A stretch of 37,935 bases of DNA, from NCBI GenBank assembly GCA_902612125.1, contig CACMBV010000003.1, positions 102,501-140,435 of the forward strand, read 5' to 3'. Every line of letters starts with the position of its first letter. The stretch's first letter is position 1. The notes under the pieces were generated by a model, which was given only the letters and a program-made list of their open reading frames with translations, ran no database searches and was not told where the DNA came from. This document shows positions 16,140 through 25,155 of the stretch, piece after piece. This DNA is from an uncultured Verrucomicrobiota bacterium (GTDB lineage: Bacteria; Verrucomicrobiota; Verrucomicrobiia; Opitutales; Seribacteraceae). The position numbers were made by a program, and so were the translations under genes.

Positions 16140-18221
16140 ATGAAAATCATAAATTTTAAATACTTATTGCAGGTAATAACCCTATTTAATTTTTTGTTTT
16201 GGATTTCTTTTAGTGCCAAGGGATTAGTAGGTACCAGCAGTTTTGAAGTTGAAGGAGGTAACAGTACAAATCCTTTTTACTACATAGCAAGTGTGCCAAT
16301 TTCAGAGGATACTGTATACGCCGGTGCTGTTTCCAGCACTGATGATGCGAATGCCTACATCCTATTTGATTCAGAAACCAATGCCTCCGGTACCACAAGC
16401 TATCCATTTACAGGTGATAATGTTTTTGTTCCTGGCGTCCAAATTCCTGAAATGTACGCATGGAAAAACTCAAGTGGAGAGGTGGATTCTAACATCACCG
16501 CAACTTACAACACCGCAACTTTTAATTCCAACAAGCCAAAGTTTACTGCTGGTAACCCTCCAGAGGTTATACTCTATGACGCAGACTGCAATGAATCTTC
16601 CGTCGCTGTTGCAGGTATTAACTCATCCGGGCAACTTTACGACTTGAACGTTACTTCACCAGGTGCCGGGTACGAAGCTAATCCCAAGGTAAAAGTGGTA
16701 GCTGGGCCTCATTTTGTGAAAATTAACGACAGTAATAACCCTTATAACGGTCGAGTTTTCCTTATTAAAGACAATAACAAAACCCGTTTGAATCTTGATC
16801 TCTCACGACTTGGAACCGGAGAGTCCACAAATGTGTCAACTTATTTTCCAGATGGAACGCAAATTGAGATAATCCCAGCTGCTTCACTTGGAAGCCTCTT
16901 TGGGACACAACTTACGGAGCTTCCATCCAACTGGTCCTCAGGCATCCCTTCAGCAGCTGACTGGATTTATATCTGGGATGTAATCTATGGTGGTTATCAA
17001 CCTTATTTCTTTCTTGGAACTTCTCACGAAAGTTACAATTATGGACAAGGCTGGTATTCTAGAGACAGTACATCTGCGGGCATTGTAAATCATACTGTTG
17101 TATATCCCGATGAGGCATTCATAATAGCGAAAAGGACTGCCGGTAATGTAACTTTCGAGTTTGAAGGTCAAGTAGAAACAACTGACAAAAAACTGTTATT
17201 GCCTGAAAGTGGAAACCAAATTCTTGCTAAAAATCCATATGGCACTGATTTAATGATTTCAGAACTTATTCCCTCCACTGCTATAACTACCCATGATGGC
17301 AATGCTTCCCTGTTTCGTGCAATGGAAACATCTACTGATGAAGGAGATATCGTCACTTTACTAAATGGTAATGTTTGGGCACAATTTTACTACGATGAGA
17401 GTCATGGTAATACAGCAATAACTAAAGCACATGTTCTTGGTACCAGAAGACCTTTGGATGCATCTGATAATAATCTATCCGGCACTTTCACTATGGATGG
17501 AAACGATCTTCTTATTGATGACGATAATGCGAATACAGTCTCAAATATCGTTAGCTCAGATGCAACGGGTCAGACTGATCAAAATGATACCAGCTACAGC
17601 AAAATTTACCTTAATGACGCGACACGGAGCACAATCAAGGGATTCACGATAACTTTGGATGGTCTACAGGGATACCTTCTTGCCGAAGATGGACTTAATG
17701 AATTAAATGCCTCAACAGAAACTCAAGTTACTAGTGTTGCCAGCTTCTCCGATCTTGCAAGTTCTGGCACTCGCGGGTCTATCGTCGATTCTAAGTTAAA
17801 TGGATCTTATTTAATCATCCATAGTGGTAGTGATGGTGGTGGAACCTTTGTAGTTATTAACAAGCAAAGGGACATTAATTTCAAAAGTAATGAAGGCACC
17901 CCGATTTGGCGAATTGGTGAGAAAGGCAGCGGTTATTCTACGGATTCGGTATTTTATTGTATTGGTGGGAATAATGGTACCACTGATTCAAATGCCACTG
18001 GAACCATCAATACCGCTGGTGTAGTAACTGTTTCTTCAGGTGGTGCAGGTTATCAATACTACTCTCCGCAGGCTATCGTTTCGGGAGGTGGATGGAGAAA
18101 GCTGAATGCATCAGGTAGCAAAGACAATTATATTATAGATGCTTCCACAGGTTTGATTTTACAAAGAAACTCTCTTTCGGGAGCAAAGTCGTATATTGAA
18201 AGTCTCAATCCTTTTGATTAA
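16140..18221 (+). CDS. exported TIGR02597-like protein
   Basis: A 693-aa secreted or surface protein. ATG 16140 gives a signal peptide (MKIINFKYLLQ, then a hydrophobic core ending near FSAKG), so I prefer it to the earlier start at 16104. The region around residues 205-345 resembles TIGR02597, a family described mainly from Verrucomicrobia: STYFPDGTQIEIIPAASLGSLFG, a Tyr/Trp-rich centre (DWIYIWDVIYGGYQPYFFLG) and the YPDEAFIIAKRTAGNVTFEF stretch. Three GxGY segments (SPGAGYEANP, EKGSGYSTDS, GGAGYQYYSP) resemble a short beta motif seen in repeated surface proteins. No PEP-CTERM, LPXTG or lipobox is visible. Function is unknown. It is the first gene of the surface-protein block and has a 165-bp leader. 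Confidence 0.72.
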   Translation: MKIINFKYLLQVITLFNFLFWISFSAKGLVGTSSFEVEGGNSTNPFYYIASVPISEDTVYAGAVSSTDDANAYILFDSETNASGTTSYPFTGDNVFVPGVQIPEMYAWKNSSGEVDSNITATYNTATFNSNKPKFTAGNPPEVILYDADCNESSVAVAGINSSGQLYDLNVTSPGAGYEANPKVKVVAGPHFVKINDSNNPYNGRVFLIKDNNKTRLNLDLSRLGTGESTNVSTYFPDGTQIEIIPAASLGSLFGTQLTELPSNWSSGIPSAADWIYIWDVIYGGYQPYFFLGTSHESYNYGQGWYSRDSTSAGIVNHTVVYPDEAFIIAKRTAGNVTFEFEGQVETTDKKLLLPESGNQILAKNPYGTDLMISELIPSTAITTHDGNASLFRAMETSTDEGDIVTLLNGNVWAQFYYDESHGNTAITKAHVLGTRRPLDASDNNLSGTFTMDGNDLLIDDDNANTVSNIVSSDATGQTDQNDTSYSKIYLNDATRSTIKGFTITLDGLQGYLLAEDGLNELNASTETQVTSVASFSDLASSGTRGSIVDSKLNGSYLIIHSGSDGGGTFVVINKQRDINFKSNEGTPIWRIGEKGSGYSTDSVFYCIGGNNGTTDSNATGTINTAGVVTVSSGGAGYQYYSPQAIVSGGGWRKLNASGSKDNYIIDASTGLILQRNSLSGAKSYIESLNPFD

Positions 18222-18579
18222 ATATTTATGCATTTCATCCCTCCCCATGAACAATTTTTGATTCATACCGGGTTACCTTTTAAGGTAATATTTAAGGGTC
18301 ACATTTGGTTTTAAAAAAGAATCAACTTGGGAGTCTACTAAATAAATCTTGGAAACTTCTACAGCATAAAGGACCACTTTAAGCAGGTTTGCACCTTTAT
18401 TTTCGGGTAATTCTAAACAAAGAAAGATTATTTAAATTCAGACCTATTGATTGCCCATAATTGAAAGTAAAGGAATTTTAATGGTATACTTTTATTAAAT
18501 TAAAGAAAACTCAGGTATCGATGGTACTTTCATAAACTTAAGATAACAAATCAAATTCATTGCAATGTCTATGTGAGTT
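18222..18579. other. intergenic region between two convergent surface-protein genes
   Basis: 358 bp, A+T rich, with no convincing gene on either strand. A short imperfect hairpin (TTACCTTTTAAGGTAA, 18273-18288) could be a weak terminator for the upstream gene. Open stretches are at most about 25 codons. Confidence 0.6.
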
Positions 18580-21500
18580 CTAAGGATGGGGTTCTTTTTT
18601 AAGTCTTCTCCAACGATTATCCTTAAATTTAAACAGGAGAATTTCCGATGGCTTGCTTGTTTCTAATGAAAGATAAACCCAAGTATTCGAGGAACTTTCA
18701 AAGAGATAAGGAAAAGAGTCAGCTTCCAACCAATACCATCCTTCGAGGTTGTTAATCCATACCCAGTAAGATTGGTTTGAATTTTCAAATGCAAAAATCC
18801 AGCCCAGGTCTAGATGATATGCCCAGGGTGATCTGAGTTCATTCCAATAGGTTCCGAGCCAATTATTGGAATACCATGAGTTTGCTACGAAGATAGAGTT
18901 TATAAATAATGGCTTATCTTTAAAATATGCTGTTGCAGACCCATGACCATCTACTAGAAACTTGGTTTTAGCTGCTTTGACATCCGCAACTGCTGTACCT
19001 TGCCAGTGGGAAAATTCGTATCCATAATTCGCAATTGCCTCGATATCGATCCAACCTGGTCCAAAAAGTCCTGACCCTTTGACTGAACCGTGATCTGCAT
19101 TGGCTGAAAAGATTTCCACGACATGAAGTCCAGGAGGAGAAGTGGTTGGCTCACCTTCAAATAAGAGATCGGGTTCGAAAATTGCCTTTACATGGAGATT
19201 TTGATTCAAGTTCAAAGAAGTTTGGGGGGAGTTTAGATCAAGTATTTGTGAACCTTCCCACCTAACAAACTTAAATCCATTGTTTGCTTTTGCATGAAGA
19301 GGATGTTTCGGATTGTAGGAGAATTTCCCGCCTCCCAAGACCCATCCGCTACGATCTGGGGATATGCTTGTTTCAACCGTCAACTCGCTGAGAGGGAAAT
19401 ATACAGCAGTAAAAATGGTCTCAGATTTTACGGCATGAGAAACTTTAATCTCTTTGGAATTGTCAATGGCAAATCCATTGGCGTACCAATTAAGGAACTG
19501 ATAATTTGCTCCTTGCAGAGCAGTCAAGTTAATCTGCTCTCCGTGTTGAACTAGCCGATTGTGCAGAGATGATTTCCCGTAACCTTCCCACAAAATCTCA
19601 GCTATATCACTTGGTTGAACCATAACATAAACCTCGTAGGATTTCTTCTGGAAGATGGCCTTGAGTAAGAAATCTGAAGGTGCTTTGTAACTGATTTCCT
19701 CATTAGTGGAAAGAGTCTGCTTTAGTCCATTCTCCCACCTGACGAAATAATAACCATCTTTTGGGTAAGCTTTGAAAGTTGGAGTATGATCATTGAGAAA
19801 AGAAGTTCCACCAAGGATAGACCCACCTATGCTTTCCTTGTCCAAAGTTTTGCCCAGATGATCAAGAGTTTCAACCACATGAGTAACATTAATCTGCTTT
19901 TGCTTACTGCTGGCAGCCTCAAAAATAGCAGCAACCAGAAGATCGCTCTCCAAGTTTACATGAGTTGATGAGGAAAGAGGGTCAGCAATCGATTCACCTT
20001 CCCAATGGGAGAATATATAACCAGGCATTGGTTTGGCTAGAATTGGTACAAGTCCTTTTGTGAAATAATTTTTGGATGAAGGATTCGTTAATCCATGACT
20101 AGGATTAGAAGGACTTACATTTAAAGAGAACAACTCGCTAGTTTTATTATTATCACCTTCGCTAGCATTCGTTTTTGAAAAAACAGCGGTGATGGTAGTA
20201 TCTTCTTCGAAAGTTATCGTAGTTATTTCATCACTAGGAGTTTGTATTCCTGTACCTTCCCAACCCTTGAATTCATAGCCATTTTTGGCAGATGCAAAAA
20301 TGTAATGTGTGCCCGTGTTACTTCGTTGCCCAGTCCCAATGACTTTGCCTGCATTGGCAGGACTGACATTAACAGTCAAAAATGGAAGCGGGGCGGCTAA
20401 AAATTTTGCCGAAATACTTATATCATTACGGATTGTAAAAAGGACATTTTTTTCATTGGCATCAACTTCATCAGTGGGATTGAAAAACCATTTTTCGAAA
20501 CGATTGTGATTTAAGGGATTGGCCGCAATTTTGACTTCGTATCCAAAGGGTAAACGAGTATTAATTTGTTCTAGAGAAACATGTTTGTTCCATTCCAGAG
20601 TACCAAAATATTTGGGTTGGACATCGACTTGTAGTTTGTAAGATTTCTCCCGAAAAATGGCTGTGATTGTTGTATCTTTACTTAGTGTCAAGTTGGTGCT
20701 TGGAGTAGAGGCAATAGTGTTATTTTTTTCATCAAACCACCCTATGAAGTCAAAACCCTCTTGCGGTGAAGCTGTAAAAGTAGCTAATTGGTTTTTTTGA
20801 GTTAAGCTTGGACCTTTTGCCTCACCTCCCACCAATTTGTTACTAATTTCCCCAAGATAATTTTGTGAGCTAGTTTTAATGTCAATGATAACCGGTTGTG
20901 TGGCTATATTGGCCACAATGCTCTGAGGTCCTTTCATTACAAATTGGATAGATTTATTTATGGAGGTAAGGTCACCAGTCCAATCCAAGAAACTAAATCC
21001 ACTTTTGGGAACAACATTTACGGTAACGGTTTCCCCGTAGGCGAAATTGAGTTTGTTAGAAGTAGTGGTAAAAGTCGCAGAGTTAGCCGGCAAAGAAGAA
21101 ATGGATAAAGGATATAATATTGGAGTGAAAATGGCTTTAATGTCGGTAGATTCAAGAACAGTCAGTTTGGAATCAGAAGATGTTCTATTTTCAACTAGGT
21201 CACTTCCTTCCCAACGAACAAATTTGTAGTGTTCGTTTGGCGTTGCTTTTAGATATACAATGTCCTGATAATTAAAACGCGAAGAGACTGCATCAACACT
21301 GCCTCCAAGTGTGGCATTCACTTTAACATCGTACTCCTCTTCAACAAAAAGAGCTGAAATTTCAAGGTCTAGAAGAGAAGTCGGTGAAATGGACGCTTCC
21401 TTTGGAAATGAAATAATATCTCTTTCGTCCAAGGTTATAATCTTAAACTTTCCTCCGGTCACTTGGTCACTTGAAGTTGTATAGTATAGGTAATCCGGAG

Positions 21501-24500
21501 CATTTTCAGGAACTTTGAATATCAAAGTACCATTTGAAACTCTCGAATTTTGAATACCCGGTAAATACTCATGGTCAAAGGAAGTGCTGACAGGTGAGTC
21601 ACTTGAGATGAAGAATTTGTAATCACCATTCAGATCAATTTTAAAATTATATGTGTGACCTCTAGCCAGGGAGATTTCAGGAGTTTCCAGATTATCCATC
21701 AGCAAAACTTTTGTCTCGCTTCTTGCAGAGGAGATTCCTGTGCTAACATTGAATGAATGGGTTCTGGAAATGCTCCAGCCTGAGAATTTATAGTGCTGCT
21801 TCGCTTCTGCCCTTATGTTGAAAGTTTCTCCATGAGAATATCTCGCCTTGAATTCTGAAATTGAGCCCTTTGTCGAATCATAAAATACATTGAACTTATG
21901 AGTGAGTGGTTTGAAGTGTGCAACTAGTGAAGAATTGGCGTAAGGGCTTGCGGTAATGCGATGTGATTTCCAATGGGGGGATATGTCTACATTTCCACTC
22001 TCGCTCCAGCCTAAAAAAGAGAAACCTGACTGATTTGTGACCGTGATGTTTCGATCGATCGTATCTTTGTTAACATTCCAAATTCTTAACCCAGGATCAT
22101 CGTAAATAATACCTCCTTCCTTGGGACTACTTGAAATCGAAAAATCCACTTCTTCCGGTGGGATAGCATAAAAATCTGCCTTTAATTCTACATCGCTTAC
22201 AGATGAAAGAACAAGGGGATTATCGGTGCTTGATTGAGTTTGACCATTTTTATCAGACCATGACCATTTTAAAAGTCCATATCCTCTCGGAGCAGCACCA
22301 GATGGAGAATCGCCCATGGCTTCGAGGGTGAAGGTTTCGTTTGGCTTGTATTCTCCCACCCCGACTACTCTTCCATTTCCATTGATAGTTGCAGTAACCT
22401 TGATTGGAATTACTTCGAAAACAGGTTCAATTGTGATAGGGGAATTAGGTATCGTAACGGTAGTTTCTGGATTTAATGGAGATTTGACAAAATCAATATC
22501 GCCGATCCACCGAAGAAACTTGTAACCTTTTTTGGGGGTAGCAGAGATTTCCACTGCCGAATTGTAGTTATAAGTCCCTTCACCATTTGTTTCGCCATTT
22601 GGACTCTGATTAATGGAGAGCTGAAAACTTTTTTTAATGAATTCAGCAGTTAAATTTAAACCATTACTTATGGTTATCGATTGAATCGGATTAGTGGGAG
22701 ACGCAGTATCAATTCCAAACCATCGAGAAAACTCCCAACCAGTGTCAGAAACCGCGGAAAGCATTAATTCTTTACCTGATTCAATACGGTAAGAAAGGCT
22801 GTTCTGTCCATTTACTTTTCCTCCTGAAGAAGTTTCAATGTTTATATCAAATTCTGGCCTCTTAAATACAGCCTGAAAATTTAATAGTGGGGGAGCCCCA
22901 GCTAGATTAACGAATACATTTGGTGAAGTTGTTGACGAGAGTAAAGGCAGGATTGTTTTATTTCCATCCCAATGTGAAAACTCCCAACCACTAGTGGCTG
23001 TAGCCGTTAAGGAAGGGGTGTCTGTGACTGAGAATTGACCACTGCCTGTGGCACTTCCTCCTGTACCACTTGTCAAGGAAATTGAATAACTTACAGGGAT
23101 AAAATGTGCCTTTAGGCTGATGTCACTGGTGACTGAAATTTGGTTTGAAGATTGATTTTTACTTAGAAGTAATGAATCGGTTGATTCTTTATTTCCATTC
23201 CATGAGACAAATTTATAACCGACGATGGGAACTGCTTGTATTGCAAAAATACCAAAGTGCATCCATGGACCATTCGGAGCGTCAAAAATGATGTTACCTC
23301 CAGTTCCTGAGGAAATTTGGACATTATGTAGTTTTCTTTCAAATTGAGCTTTTATGAAAGAATTTCCGCTTGCTCGATTCATTATTGCTGTGGTTGATGC
23401 AGCGTAGGGGTTCTCCAGCAAGCCACTAGGATCTTGCCATTTTGAAAATTTGTATCCCTCTGCAGGAGTTGCGTTAACAGCTAATGTTTGAGTTGCTCCG
23501 AAACCACCAGTGCTTGGGCTTACCCTTAGCCCTCCATCGCCCATCAAGACTTCAAGATTGAATTTAATTTCTTCAAAGTTAGCAAAGAGTAAAGCATTGT
23601 CTGACAAAGTAACTCGTGTCCTTGCGGTGAGGTTAGAATCAAGCATGAAAACCGCTCCGTTTGTGCTTGACCAATGTGAGAATCGAAATCCAGAAATCGG
23701 TTCCGCTACAATGTCGTAAATATTTCCATTTCGATAGGGGGGTACCTGGATAATGCTTGTCGTGCCATGTGACTTGATCAAGGGAGAAACTGAGAAGGTA
23801 TGCTGCTTAGGAAGAAAAACCGCTTGGATGGTCTGATCTCCGGTAATCTTAATCGAAGTAGAAGTTGTATTGGCATCTATACCATCTCCCAACCAATGTG
23901 AAAATTCATAACCAATGGAAGGGGTGGCAGTTATACTTGCATTTTCACCGTATGCATATTGATTAGCTCCGGCAACTTGGCCTGCACCCACAGTAGTAAT
24001 TTGAAGTTGATATTTTTTGGGTTGGAATATCGCCGTTATATTCCTATCTTCAGTCATAAATACTATGGTTGATGGAAAGAGTGGATCGCGGATCCCTGTT
24101 CCGTTCCATCCGATAAACTCCATATGTGCATCAGGAGTGGCATGCAATTCGACTGACGAACCTACAGGGTAGCTAGCATTAACATCACGAACGGTCCCTC
24201 CTGTTGTATGATTTAAAACCAAGGAATGTAGCTTGGGTATATACTCCACTGGCTGAGTCGTCTTGAAAGAATTATTTGGATATTGAAGAGTATTACCATA
24301 TTTCCAAACCGAGTTTGCGGAAGGGATACCAGAGGAGACTTTAAGGTACAAGTTTTCTGGTATTCCACCTGAAAATCTAGGCCAAAGCCAATCTATGCCT
24401 GTGACAGCGTTATACTTAGTATCTTTTGAAATCGTGTTACTGTCGTGAAATCGAATACACAATGGTTTGCCAACAGGCGGAGCTCCATTGGTGATAACAT

Positions 24501-24903
24501 GGGGTGATGATAGTTCAAAAAAAGCGGGTTCATATGGGAAAATTTGAACCTTGTCGCTGTTGAAAGTAAAAACGGTTGTAAATGAAAACATTCCATTTCC
24601 AAACCCATATCCAGAACTGGAGTCACCAATACGGGTGCCCTTGGTGAGGGGAATCCAGTCACCTTTGAAATGGTTGACGATGGAATTGCTATCAGACATG
24701 CTATAATATCCTAAGGTAACAAGGTATCCATCACCGTTAATAGAATTGCCTGCACTCAGAGGTTGATTTTGGGAATCTCGTAAAAGATCTGCATGACCTT
24801 CACTTGTTTGACTGGTACAGTGTATGACAATCTGTGCTTGCCTAGCTCCGAACGAAAAGGAGAAGGCCAATGATAAAAATAGACTTAAAAAGGCTATCCT
24901 CAT
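18580..24903 (-). CDS. giant exported protein with 21 InlB/Flg_new-type repeats and a Trp-rich C-terminus
   Basis: A 2107-aa protein. Start ATG 24903 gives a signal peptide (MRIAFLSLFLSLAFSFSFG); a TTG nine codons upstream is less likely. Residues about 20-210 form a module shared with the divergent PEP-CTERM neighbour (LLRD, LGYY, GDWIPLTKGTRIG, IRFHD, TKYNAVTGIDWLWP). From about 235 to 1995 there are 21 repeats of roughly 70-95 residues, each with the aromatic centre G[YFW]xFxxW and a closing xIxAxF strand, as in divergent InlB B-repeat / Flg_new domains. Between repeats 11 and 12 sits a cupredoxin-like insert without copper ligands. The last 110 residues are Trp/Tyr-rich (GWIFAF, YWVWINNLEGWYWLEADSFP) and may be an anchor or binding module. 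A role in adhesion is an inference. No PEP-CTERM signal is present. The stop is at 18580. Confidence 0.88.
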   Translation of the reverse strand: MRIAFLSLFLSLAFSFSFGARQAQIVIHCTSQTSEGHADLLRDSQNQPLSAGNSINGDGYLVTLGYYSMSDSNSIVNHFKGDWIPLTKGTRIGDSSSGYGFGNGMFSFTTVFTFNSDKVQIFPYEPAFFELSSPHVITNGAPPVGKPLCIRFHDSNTISKDTKYNAVTGIDWLWPRFSGGIPENLYLKVSSGIPSANSVWKYGNTLQYPNNSFKTTQPVEYIPKLHSLVLNHTTGGTVRDVNASYPVGSSVELHATPDAHMEFIGWNGTGIRDPLFPSTIVFMTEDRNITAIFQPKKYQLQITTVGAGQVAGANQYAYGENASITATPSIGYEFSHWLGDGIDANTTSTSIKITGDQTIQAVFLPKQHTFSVSPLIKSHGTTSIIQVPPYRNGNIYDIVAEPISGFRFSHWSSTNGAVFMLDSNLTARTRVTLSDNALLFANFEEIKFNLEVLMGDGGLRVSPSTGGFGATQTLAVNATPAEGYKFSKWQDPSGLLENPYAASTTAIMNRASGNSFIKAQFERKLHNVQISSGTGGNIIFDAPNGPWMHFGIFAIQAVPIVGYKFVSWNGNKESTDSLLLSKNQSSNQISVTSDISLKAHFIPVSYSISLTSGTGGSATGSGQFSVTDTPSLTATATSGWEFSHWDGNKTILPLLSSTTSPNVFVNLAGAPPLLNFQAVFKRPEFDINIETSSGGKVNGQNSLSYRIESGKELMLSAVSDTGWEFSRWFGIDTASPTNPIQSITISNGLNLTAEFIKKSFQLSINQSPNGETNGEGTYNYNSAVEISATPKKGYKFLRWIGDIDFVKSPLNPETTVTIPNSPITIEPVFEVIPIKVTATINGNGRVVGVGEYKPNETFTLEAMGDSPSGAAPRGYGLLKWSWSDKNGQTQSSTDNPLVLSSVSDVELKADFYAIPPEEVDFSISSSPKEGGIIYDDPGLRIWNVNKDTIDRNITVTNQSGFSFLGWSESGNVDISPHWKSHRITASPYANSSLVAHFKPLTHKFNVFYDSTKGSISEFKARYSHGETFNIRAEAKQHYKFSGWSISRTHSFNVSTGISSARSETKVLLMDNLETPEISLARGHTYNFKIDLNGDYKFFISSDSPVSTSFDHEYLPGIQNSRVSNGTLIFKVPENAPDYLYYTTSSDQVTGGKFKIITLDERDIISFPKEASISPTSLLDLEISALFVEEEYDVKVNATLGGSVDAVSSRFNYQDIVYLKATPNEHYKFVRWEGSDLVENRTSSDSKLTVLESTDIKAIFTPILYPLSISSLPANSATFTTTSNKLNFAYGETVTVNVVPKSGFSFLDWTGDLTSINKSIQFVMKGPQSIVANIATQPVIIDIKTSSQNYLGEISNKLVGGEAKGPSLTQKNQLATFTASPQEGFDFIGWFDEKNNTIASTPSTNLTLSKDTTITAIFREKSYKLQVDVQPKYFGTLEWNKHVSLEQINTRLPFGYEVKIAANPLNHNRFEKWFFNPTDEVDANEKNVLFTIRNDISISAKFLAAPLPFLTVNVSPANAGKVIGTGQRSNTGTHYIFASAKNGYEFKGWEGTGIQTPSDEITTITFEEDTTITAVFSKTNASEGDNNKTSELFSLNVSPSNPSHGLTNPSSKNYFTKGLVPILAKPMPGYIFSHWEGESIADPLSSSTHVNLESDLLVAAIFEAASSKQKQINVTHVVETLDHLGKTLDKESIGGSILGGTSFLNDHTPTFKAYPKDGYYFVRWENGLKQTLSTNEEISYKAPSDFLLKAIFQKKSYEVYVMVQPSDIAEILWEGYGKSSLHNRLVQHGEQINLTALQGANYQFLNWYANGFAIDNSKEIKVSHAVKSETIFTAVYFPLSELTVETSISPDRSGWVLGGGKFSYNPKHPLHAKANNGFKFVRWEGSQILDLNSPQTSLNLNQNLHVKAIFEPDLLFEGEPTTSPPGLHVVEIFSANADHGSVKGSGLFGPGWIDIEAIANYGYEFSHWQGTAVADVKAAKTKFLVDGHGSATAYFKDKPLFINSIFVANSWYSNNWLGTYWNELRSPWAYHLDLGWIFAFENSNQSYWVWINNLEGWYWLEADSFPYLFESSSNTWVYLSLETSKPSEILLFKFKDNRWRRLKKEPHP

Positions 24904-25004
24904 TTGACACTGACCACGGTCATATGGCAAGAAATTTAGACAGTAATCAATGGGTGCCGAAAAAATATTTGGCTTTGTAAAAAAAGGGGTCTTTGGAAAC
25001 TTTG

Positions 25005-25037
25005 GGCTAATAGCCTAATATAGCCAACCTAGCTAGG
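25005..25037. promoter_or_regulatory. cluster of GGCTA/TAGCC palindromes between two divergent surface-protein genes
   Basis: Within the 252-bp divergent intergenic region, GGCTAATAGCC (25005-25015), TAGCC (25021-25025) and the 10-bp palindrome CCTAGCTAGG (25028-25037) lie in 33 bp. They could be operator half-sites controlling one or both genes. A TTGACA at 25122-25127 is present nearer the PEP-CTERM gene, but no good -10 follows. Confidence 0.3.
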
Positions 25038-25155
25038 CTTTAGCAAGAAATATCGGTTTGTGTTTTAAGGCTTTAGAAAGCTCGGCACGAGACATAATTT
25101 CAGCAGTATGTAGCTTTGAATTTGACAATATTTTTGATTAATACGAAATTATTAC

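Noticed and set aside
18291-18400. Short plus-strand frames in the 358-bp gap that look faintly like a glycosyltransferase remnant
   Set aside because: At most about 25 codons, no start, and no firm motif; indistinguishable from chance.
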